From: Diaphorobacter sp. HDW4B
GTDB taxonomy: Bacteria; Pseudomonadota; Gammaproteobacteria; Burkholderiales; Burkholderiaceae_C
Assembly (NCBI RefSeq): GCF_011305535.1
Contig: NZ_CP049905.1
Span: 806,001-870,000 of the forward strand
Direction: 5' to 3'
DNA length: 64,000 bases
A program made the translations under genes and the position numbers. Positions 57,542 to 64,000 of the stretch are shown here, one piece after another. Within the stretch, counting starts at the first letter, position 1. Each line of letters starts with the position of its first letter. The notes beneath the pieces were generated by a model that was not told the DNA's origin, did no database searches, and was given only the letters and a program-made list of their open reading frames with translations.

Positions 57542-59737
57542 ATGCCTCCGCAACCCGACTCCTTCACGAAAGCTCTCGAGGATTGCATTCAGGAAAGCGT
57601 CAAGACCAGTTCGACACTGCTGACGCAGGTTCTCGTCATCGGACGCCGGTCCATGGTGGAGGCGCGCCTGAACGCCTCCTCGCCCAACCAGATGCTGGCC
57701 TTGCACAACGCCACGCACATGCTGGTGAAGTACGAGAACGAGCTGATCGCCACCTACCCCGCTGAACTCCAGAAGCAGTTCGACGCGATTCGGGCTGACA
57801 CGGCAGGCACCATCGTGCGCCGGACAGAAGTCCCTTTCAACAAGCTCACCATCCTGCAGGACCACGAATTCAGCGCGCAGATGGCGCTCTCGCAACTGCG
57901 CCACAACGTCATCACCGCGACCGAAGTCGATTGCGCCTTGCTGAACTCCTACACCAGCGCCGCACGAGGTCTCATGCGCGTGCGGCCCGATAGCAACCCC
58001 TTCCAGCCGGAGAGCTACATCCTCGCCCTGCAGCAGGTTTTCGAGACCGCTGGCGTCGATTTCCAGGCCCGGCAGATGTGGTTCCAGCACATGGGCACCG
58101 CGCTGGGCAACGAGCTGGTGCTGCTCTACAAGGCCTTGATCAGCCGGCTCACCGCACAAGGCGTCGAGCCCATCAACTATTCCCTAACCCGCCCCAAGGA
58201 ATACACGGTGCCGGATGCGGCCATCGAAGAGGCCGCGTATCTGATCGTGCCCACGGCAGCGCCCTTGGCCACCCCCGTGCACACCTATGCACCGGCGGTG
58301 TTCTCCGGCTTCTCGGTGCTGCACTCGTTCAAGGAAAGCGACTTCGCCTTCCCCTCGCTGCCTTCGAGCAATCCGTCGGAGCCGACGCTGTCCTTTCCTT
58401 CGTTGGAAACCGATCCGGATCCCGCAGCACCTGCCGACGCCGCCTCGCCTTTTGCACTGACCAAGGAGGTCAGCTCCGGCGGCATGAACTCGCTGATCCA
58501 AAGCGCGGAATTCGTCACGGGTTTGACGAACGCGCTGCCCACTTCCGATGAAGATCTGGCGGCGATGAGAGCGCGGCCGGAGTTCGAATTTCTCCCGCCG
58601 AAGTCTGCAGAACAGGAGTCGGAAAAAAAAGAAGCGGCCGCAGCAGTCAAGCCAGAAGAGACCACGGCTGCCAGCACCTCCGCAGCCGATCAACCCGTCT
58701 CCAGCACCACGGCAATACAGCAACTGCTCGAACAGATCCTTCGCGAACAAGCGCTGCCCGAAGCCTTCAGCCCTATCGTGCGCAGCTTTGAACCGGCGCT
58801 GGTTCGTCTGGCGCGACGCGACGACAGCTTTCTGACCGATGAAAAGCACGCGGCCCGCAGACTGCTCAGCGCCGTCGTGCAGACAGGACTGAACGCCCGC
58901 AGCGAAAGCACCCGCCAGTTCGACCGATTCATCGCACTCGCCGACGACACGGCGCGCAATCTGGTGGCCCTTCCCGTGCGAGACGCAACCGCGTTCGAAC
59001 ACATGGTGCTGACCTGGGATCGCGCGTGGAACAAGGCCGCCGCGGGCCTGATCGCGCGCTCTGCCGCAGGCCATGCGGATGCATTCCAGGCCTTGGTGCG
59101 GGCGCATTCTCTTGCGTTTGCAGCGCTTCCGACAGCGCAACAGGCACCCGACCATTGGCGTGATTTTCTGACCGGCCCATGGGCGCGCGTCACCGCCCAC
59201 ATGCAATGCGCGAGCGACAGCCAACGCGCCAACAAATATCTGACCATCGCGCCCGTGCTGCTCTGGTGCGTGCAGCCCAAGATCGATGTCGACGACGCAC
59301 TCCGCCTGCGCCCATGGATCGAGAGCATTCGCCGCCACGTTCACCATGGCCTTGCAAGCATCGGCTACTCGACCGCCGAGATCGCGCCGTTGCTGCAGCG
59401 TGTGGACCGTCTCCAGATCGCGCTGGACAGCGGCACCGCACCCGACAGTGCGCCACCCGCTGCGAATGACGAAACGAACCACGCAAAGCCGACGGAGCCA
59501 TCCCATGTCGACTCGTTCGTTCAAACGCTGGCATCGGGCCAGTGGTTCGACATGTGGATCAAACAGCGCTGCATCCGCACGCAGCTCACCTGGGTCAACG
59601 AGGGACGTACATCGTTCATGTTCGTCGCCGCAGATCGCACCTCGCAGTCACTGACTCGCCGCATGCTCGAAGGCCTGGTCGGCAAAGGCGGCCTGCGACG
59701 CGTGGATGGCCCTGGCGCGGAACGCGGCGCGTCCTAA
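57542..59737 (+). CDS. DUF1631 family protein
   Basis: The 731-residue protein matches the DUF1631 pattern: an N-terminal helical region (SSTLLTQVLVIGRRSMVEARLN), a low-complexity Ala/Ser/Pro middle (about 285-400) and a C-terminal domain ending QLTWVNEGRTSFMFVAADRTSQSL. It is soluble. These proteins occur in Beta- and Gammaproteobacteria and their role is not established. The start may be ATG 57542 or a TTG four codons earlier. It converges with cobT. Confidence 0.8.
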   Translation: MPPQPDSFTKALEDCIQESVKTSSTLLTQVLVIGRRSMVEARLNASSPNQMLALHNATHMLVKYENELIATYPAELQKQFDAIRADTAGTIVRRTEVPFNKLTILQDHEFSAQMALSQLRHNVITATEVDCALLNSYTSAARGLMRVRPDSNPFQPESYILALQQVFETAGVDFQARQMWFQHMGTALGNELVLLYKALISRLTAQGVEPINYSLTRPKEYTVPDAAIEEAAYLIVPTAAPLATPVHTYAPAVFSGFSVLHSFKESDFAFPSLPSSNPSEPTLSFPSLETDPDPAAPADAASPFALTKEVSSGGMNSLIQSAEFVTGLTNALPTSDEDLAAMRARPEFEFLPPKSAEQESEKKEAAAAVKPEETTAASTSAADQPVSSTTAIQQLLEQILREQALPEAFSPIVRSFEPALVRLARRDDSFLTDEKHAARRLLSAVVQTGLNARSESTRQFDRFIALADDTARNLVALPVRDATAFEHMVLTWDRAWNKAAAGLIARSAAGHADAFQALVRAHSLAFAALPTAQQAPDHWRDFLTGPWARVTAHMQCASDSQRANKYLTIAPVLLWCVQPKIDVDDALRLRPWIESIRRHVHHGLASIGYSTAEIAPLLQRVDRLQIALDSGTAPDSAPPAANDETNHAKPTEPSHVDSFVQTLASGQWFDMWIKQRCIRTQLTWVNEGRTSFMFVAADRTSQSLTRRMLEGLVGKGGLRRVDGPGAERGAS

Positions 59738-59753
59738 CCTGAAACTGCGTCAA

Positions 59754-60815
59754 TCAAGCAGCGTTGCTGCCGTCCACTCCGGCCGATTCGAAGCTCGCCA
59801 TCTCGCGCAAAAACACGCAGGCCGATTCCAGCAGCGGCCATGCCAGCGCCGCACCCGAACCTTCGCCCAGACGCAAACCCATGTCGAGCAGCGCATCGCC
59901 CTTGAGCAGCCGCAGCATGTGCGTGTGACCCGGTTCGCCCGAGCGGTGCGCGAACACGCAGCGCTCCAGCACCGCAGGCTGCAACTGGCTTGCGACCAGC
60001 ACCGCAGCCGTCGTGATGAAACCATCGACCACGATCACGCGACGCTCCGCCGCCGCTTGCAACACGGCACCCGTGAGCGTTGCGACTTCAAACCCGCCGA
60101 GTGCGGCGAGCGCTTGCAAAGGCTGTTTCGCGTCGGCGTTGGCTTGCAATGCGGTCTCCAGAATCTGCAACTTGCGCGCCACGCCAGCCGCGTTCAACCC
60201 TGTGCCAGCTCCCGTGCATTCGGCCAGCGACACGCCACCCAATCGCGCAAGCAGCAACGACGCCACCGAGGTGTTGCCGATGCCCATTTCGCCCAGCATC
60301 ACGGCATTGCCCGGCATGTTCTTCACCAGTTGCTTGCCGTTCTCGATGGCCTGCTCGCATTGCGCCATCGTCATCGCCGGACCGACGCTTGCGTCCTGCG
60401 TGCCCGCAGCAATGCGGCACGAAACCAGTCGCGGTGCGCCCAGCCGGTGCTCTCGCTGAGGAATCTCGCGCGCCACGCCGCAGTCCACCACGGTCAGCGC
60501 CAAACCGTTCTGGCGTGCCAGCACGCTCACCGCCGCGCCGCCCGCCAGAAAGTTCTCGACCATCTGCCAGGTCACATCGCTGGGATAAGCCGAAACGCCC
60601 TTGGCCGCCAGACCATGATCCGCCGCGCACACCAGCATCTGCGGCTCGCGCAGCACAGGTTCTTCCGTGCCCAGAATGCTGCCGATGCGATGCGCCAGCG
60701 TTTCCAGCTTGCCCAATGCGCCCAGCGGCTTGGTCTTGCTGTCGATGCGCTTTTGCAGACGCGCGCTCAAGCCTTCATCGGCAATCGAAGCAATTTCGGG
60801 AATCAACGTAGTCAT
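59754..60815 (-). CDS. cobT: Nicotinate-nucleotide:dimethylbenzimidazole phosphoribosyltransferase
   Basis: The 353-residue enzyme activates dimethylbenzimidazole for the lower loop of cobalamin. The typical segments are LVCAADHGLAAKGVSAYP, GEMGIGNTSVASLLLA, CTGAGTGLN, and the catalytic Glu in LGEGSGAALAWPLL. It is last in the cobD-cobC-cobQ-cobT set, 23 bases after cobQ. Confidence 0.95.
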   Translation of the reverse strand: MTTLIPEIASIADEGLSARLQKRIDSKTKPLGALGKLETLAHRIGSILGTEEPVLREPQMLVCAADHGLAAKGVSAYPSDVTWQMVENFLAGGAAVSVLARQNGLALTVVDCGVAREIPQREHRLGAPRLVSCRIAAGTQDASVGPAMTMAQCEQAIENGKQLVKNMPGNAVMLGEMGIGNTSVASLLLARLGGVSLAECTGAGTGLNAAGVARKLQILETALQANADAKQPLQALAALGGFEVATLTGAVLQAAAERRVIVVDGFITTAAVLVASQLQPAVLERCVFAHRSGEPGHTHMLRLLKGDALLDMGLRLGEGSGAALAWPLLESACVFLREMASFESAGVDGSNAA

Positions 60816-60838
60816 TCTTCTTCACTCTTTCAAAATCA

Positions 60839-62296
60839 TCAGTCCAGCGCCAGAAAGGCAGGGTCGAACCACTCGCCCACGCCCTGCGCCATGCGCTCGA
60901 ACACGGCATCCAGCGTGGTCGCGCGCGTGCCGAACAAGGCCTGCAGCACATGGGCATCTTCAAACATGCCATGCAGATACAGACCCAGCACATTGCCTGC
61001 ACCGTTCTGCCACGCCACATTGGGAATCACCTCCTGCACCACATCGCCCGCAGCCGCCATCGCCGGATGCTGCGCAGTCTGGCCGTGGTGGATTTCATAG
61101 CCGCGCACGGTCACACCGGACAACGCCTTCCAGCCGCCATGCAATTCACCGAACTGCGTGCTGGTCAGTTGCACCGTCTTGTTCTCTTCAAAGCTGGTGA
61201 CCAACGGCAGCAACCCAAGGCCCGGCGCATTGCCATCCACACCCACGGTATCGATCAGCGCCTCGCCCAGCATCTGCAAGCCACCACATACGCCCAGCAC
61301 CATGCCGCCCTTGGCCGCATGCGCCGCAATGGCCGCATCGAGTCCCTGTGAACGCAGCCATGCGAGATCGGCAGCCGTGGACTTGGAGCCAGGCAGAATG
61401 ATCCAATCCGCGCCTTCGACATCGGCCGGACTGCGCGCCCAATTCAAACGCACACCCGTCACGTTCTTGAGTGGCTGAAATTCATCCAGATTGCTGATGC
61501 GCGGATAAGCGATCACCGCAATGCGCGTGTGCACCGCGCCAGACGATCCTTGCGCGCGGTCGTCGAACACGCCATCTTCCTCCGGCAAGCCGTGATTCCA
61601 TTGCATCGGAATCGTCGCCACCACCGGAATGCCGGTGCGCTCGAACAGCATCTGCGGCGCAGGCGCCAGCAGCTTGGCATCGCCGCGAAACTTGTTGAGC
61701 ACAAAGCCTTTGATCAGCGCTTGCTCGTCCTGCGGCAACAGCGCCCACGTGCCGAACAGATGCGCAAACGCGCCACCGCGATCGATGTCGGAGACCAGCA
61801 GGCAGCGCGCATCGCCATGCCTGGCGACACGCATGTTCACCACATCGCTGGCATGCAGATTGATCTCGGCGGGCGAGCCTGCGCCTTCGATCACGACCAC
61901 ATCGTTCTCCGCTCGCAGCTCGTCCAGTGCAGCGGCAATCTGCGGCCAGACTTTCTGGCTGCGACCACGCCATGGCAGCGCGGTGAGTTCCTTGCTCACC
62001 TGCCCCAGCAAAACCACCTGACTATGCGTATCGGCTTCGGGCTTGAGCAGCAAGGGATTCATGCGCACATCGGGCACGGCGCGAGCGGCCAGCGCCTGAA
62101 AATACTGCGCGCTGCCGATCTCGCCAAAGCCGCCATCGGGCGCGGCAACGACGCGCGCGTTGTTGCTCATGTTCTGCGCTTTGAACGGCGCCACCTTCAA
62201 CCCCTGATTCGCATACCAACGGCACAGCGCCGTGGTGAGCCAGCTCTTGCCAGCCCCGCTCGTCGTACCCAGAACCATGATGCAGCGTGCGCTCAT
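60839..62296 (-). CDS. cobQ: Cobyric acid synthase
   Basis: The 485-residue amidotransferase amidates four side chains of adenosylcobyrinate a,c-diamide. The N-terminal ATPase fold has VLGTTSGAGKSWLTTALC. The glutaminase half has the Cys nucleophile in GGMVLGVCGGLQMLGEA and His in LGLYLHGMF. ATG 62296 overlaps the cobC stop as ATGA. Length is normal. Confidence 0.95.
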   Translation of the reverse strand: MSARCIMVLGTTSGAGKSWLTTALCRWYANQGLKVAPFKAQNMSNNARVVAAPDGGFGEIGSAQYFQALAARAVPDVRMNPLLLKPEADTHSQVVLLGQVSKELTALPWRGRSQKVWPQIAAALDELRAENDVVVIEGAGSPAEINLHASDVVNMRVARHGDARCLLVSDIDRGGAFAHLFGTWALLPQDEQALIKGFVLNKFRGDAKLLAPAPQMLFERTGIPVVATIPMQWNHGLPEEDGVFDDRAQGSSGAVHTRIAVIAYPRISNLDEFQPLKNVTGVRLNWARSPADVEGADWIILPGSKSTAADLAWLRSQGLDAAIAAHAAKGGMVLGVCGGLQMLGEALIDTVGVDGNAPGLGLLPLVTSFEENKTVQLTSTQFGELHGGWKALSGVTVRGYEIHHGQTAQHPAMAAAGDVVQEVIPNVAWQNGAGNVLGLYLHGMFEDAHVLQALFGTRATTLDAVFERMAQGVGEWFDPAFLALD

Positions 62297-63309
62297 GCGA
62301 AGACTCCCTTGTTGTTCCAATGTTCTTTCAACGCAGCCTGCGAGTGCAATGGCAGAACGCCCACACGCACATGCTGCGGCAACCCGAACGACGCGCAATC
62401 GCGCAGCTTGATGCCCTGCTTTCGCAATGCGTCCAGCGCCTCGTCCATGCGGCAATCCTGCGGCAGCGCTGCGGTGAAGTAATTCGCCAGACTGCCCGAA
62501 ACCACCTGCCAACCCAGCGATTCACACAGCGCAATTTGGGCCCTCTTCCAATTGCTCAACGTCGTCAACGATTCAAGCACCCATGCCTGCACTGCTGGCT
62601 GAACCCAGCTCTCCAGCATTTCCACACCATGCGAGCCCACGGGCCACGAGGCCGACATCGCGCGCAACAGCGCAAGATGTTCCGGCGACACATGCGCGGG
62701 CGCAATCGCATAAGCCGCGCGCACACCCGTCAACGCAAGCGCCTTGTTCGGCGTCCACAACTGCCACGCTGATGGAGGTAAACGCGGCAATGCGCCGTCC
62801 AGTATCAACGGCACGTAAGCGCAATCCAGCACGCGAATATCGCACGTTGACTCCACTCCATTTAGCCATTCATCGATGGCCGAATCGCGCGTTCCCAACG
62901 GGCTCGCCGGTTCGCAAGCCCAATGCAGAACCGGCACGTTGTCAGCAGCATCCAGCCCTAGGCCCCATACACGCGCAGCACGTGTGTAGTCGCCATAACC
63001 ATGCTCTGGCACCCGCGCATGGTGGATGCCGATGCGTGTCGCAAACGCGCTGATGCGTTGCATGAATTCACTGGCACTTGCGGCCAGAACAATGCGATCG
63101 GCAGCGACGCCATGAAACGAACCAAGCCGCTCGCGAAGCTGCGTGTAGTTCGGGTCGGGATAGTGCGCCGCGTCCACATTTTTCAACGCAGACACCGTGA
63201 TCTCGCAAGGCCCGCACGCGTTCGCATTGGTCGAAAAATCGTGCTGCGGAACGCCTTGCGAATCCGGTCCGCCATGGATCGACTCGGCAATGGTCTGCAA
63301 CGTCATCAT
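62293..63309 (-). CDS. cobC: L-threonine-O-3-phosphate decarboxylase
   Basis: The 338-residue PLP enzyme makes (R)-1-amino-2-propanol phosphate for cobinamide. It shows the histidinol-phosphate-aminotransferase-like fold: HDFSTNANACGP, HYPDPNYTQLRERLG and the PLP Lys in LWTPNKALALTGVRAAY. ATG 63309 overlaps the cobD stop as ATGA and the 3' end overlaps cobQ. Confidence 0.88.
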   Translation of the reverse strand: MMTLQTIAESIHGGPDSQGVPQHDFSTNANACGPCEITVSALKNVDAAHYPDPNYTQLRERLGSFHGVAADRIVLAASASEFMQRISAFATRIGIHHARVPEHGYGDYTRAARVWGLGLDAADNVPVLHWACEPASPLGTRDSAIDEWLNGVESTCDIRVLDCAYVPLILDGALPRLPPSAWQLWTPNKALALTGVRAAYAIAPAHVSPEHLALLRAMSASWPVGSHGVEMLESWVQPAVQAWVLESLTTLSNWKRAQIALCESLGWQVVSGSLANYFTAALPQDCRMDEALDALRKQGIKLRDCASFGLPQHVRVGVLPLHSQAALKEHWNNKGVFA

Positions 63310-64000
63310 GCGCGCACCACCACCATCGAAACCAGACTCAGCACCGCAACCGCCACCACGCAACCCACTGCACGCGATGCAATGGCCGCCGCACGTGCGA
63401 TGTCGCCCTGCTCCGCCTGACGACCTTCGGGATTGAGCACATAGACATCGGGCTTGGACAAACGCACATCGAGCGCCAGCGCCATCGCTGCCATCGGCCA
63501 GCCGCTGTTGGGCGAAGGCGTGACGCGCGCATTGCGAACCAGCGCACTCCAGCGCTCGCACCCCGTCACCAGCCACAGAGCGGCAGCGGTGATGCGCGCC
63601 GGAATCCACGACAGCACATCGTCCGCGCGCGCGGCCCACTTGCCCGCCCATTGCCAGTAGCGCCCACCGCGCATTCCTGGGTAGCCCCACATCGCATCGG
63701 CCGTGTTGGCAAAGCGGTAGAGCACGGCACCAGGAAGCCCCGCCACCACCAGCCAGAAGATGGGCGCGACGACGGAGTCATTCAGATTTTCGGCCAGCGA
63801 TTCGATGGCGCTTTCACGCACCTGCACATCGCTGAGCACATGCACATCGCGGCTGACCAATCGGCCCAGTTGTGTTTGTCCATCGGCCAATGATCGGCTC
63901 AGCGCATCCTCCACAGCCGTCACTTCGGAACTGAGCATCCGCCACGCCAGCATCGGCTTGATCAGCAAGCCCAGCAGCACGCAAGCCACCCACCACGGCG
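63306..64000 (-). CDS. cobD: Adenosylcobinamide-phosphate synthase, 5' part missing at window edge
   Basis: The C-terminal 230 residues of a CbiB/CobD membrane protein are visible, running off the right edge. RDVHVLSDVQVRESAIESLAENLNDSVVAP and FANTADAMWGY are the family's main motifs. It attaches the aminopropanol arm to adenosylcobyric acid in the membrane. It overlaps cobC, so the four cob genes form one leftward operon. Confidence 0.93.
   Translation of the reverse strand, partial: PWWVACVLLGLLIKPMLAWRMLSSEVTAVEDALSRSLADGQTQLGRLVSRDVHVLSDVQVRESAIESLAENLNDSVVAPIFWLVVAGLPGAVLYRFANTADAMWGYPGMRGGRYWQWAGKWAARADDVLSWIPARITAAALWLVTGCERWSALVRNARVTPSPNSGWPMAAMALALDVRLSKPDVYVLNPEGRQAEQGDIARAAAIASRAVGCVVAVAVLSLVSMVVVRA

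Overview
The window looks like the chromosome of a Comamonadaceae-type betaproteobacterium (Burkholderiales; Comamonas, Delftia or Acidovorax-like, genus not resolved). The basis is the gene content: RelA, OmpR/EnvZ, 3-hydroxybutyrate dehydrogenase, Bug/TctC-type binding protein, DUF1631 protein, late cobalamin genes, and high-GC codon use. No database search was possible, so all names rest on motifs and context.

Positions 1 to about 15,920 are the early/lysogeny half of an integrated lambdoid-style prophage. It ends at a tyrosine integrase next to tRNA-Val(GAC), and the tRNA 3' end is the probable attachment site. A leftward operon (cro-like gene, small proteins, replication protein, primase-helicase, paired paralogs, Q-like antiterminator) and a rightward operon (unknown phage proteins, Rha-like protein, excisionase, integrase) flank a CI-type S24 repressor. 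Identical operator palindromes occur in two places, three beside cro/cI (6304-6370) and two around a near-consensus promoter (9112-9154), so one repressor probably controls both arms. The stretch 7100-9070 between them holds small novel ORFs, repeated elements and terminators. The late genes and the other attachment site lie off the left edge. A partial FHA-domain gene is cut by that edge.

Positions 16,000-36,400 are core chromosome: relA, an alpha/beta hydrolase, bdhA, a SIMPL-domain protein, ompR-envZ, ispDF, mfd, a methyltransferase, a membrane protein, serB, metQ, azlCD, and a LysE/ArgO exporter with its divergent LysR regulator. A small inverted-repeat-bounded element sits at the mfd stop codon.

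Positions 36,400-42,000 hold a 2-aminoethylphosphonate-type ABC transporter (binding protein, ATPase, fused permease) with an FAD oxidoreductase, under a divergent LysR regulator. Beside it lie a pyruvate formate-lyase homologue without catalytic cysteines or radical domain, and a group III truncated haemoglobin. Next come a Bug-type binding protein, an amidase, a LysR regulator, an aldo/keto reductase, slyX and a PLP aminotransferase.

Positions 51,700-56,300 encode an unusual pair: a very repetitive Gly/Thr/Val-rich lipoprotein, then a ShlB/FhaC-family outer-membrane transporter. This is the best candidate for an undescribed export system. After it come nth, an MFS pseudogene, a DUF1631 protein and the minus-strand cobD-cobC-cobQ-cobT cluster, cut by the right edge.

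A 91-bp structured repeat occurs twice (20,436 and 37,752). Its paired positions change together, which strongly suggests a conserved hairpin element.
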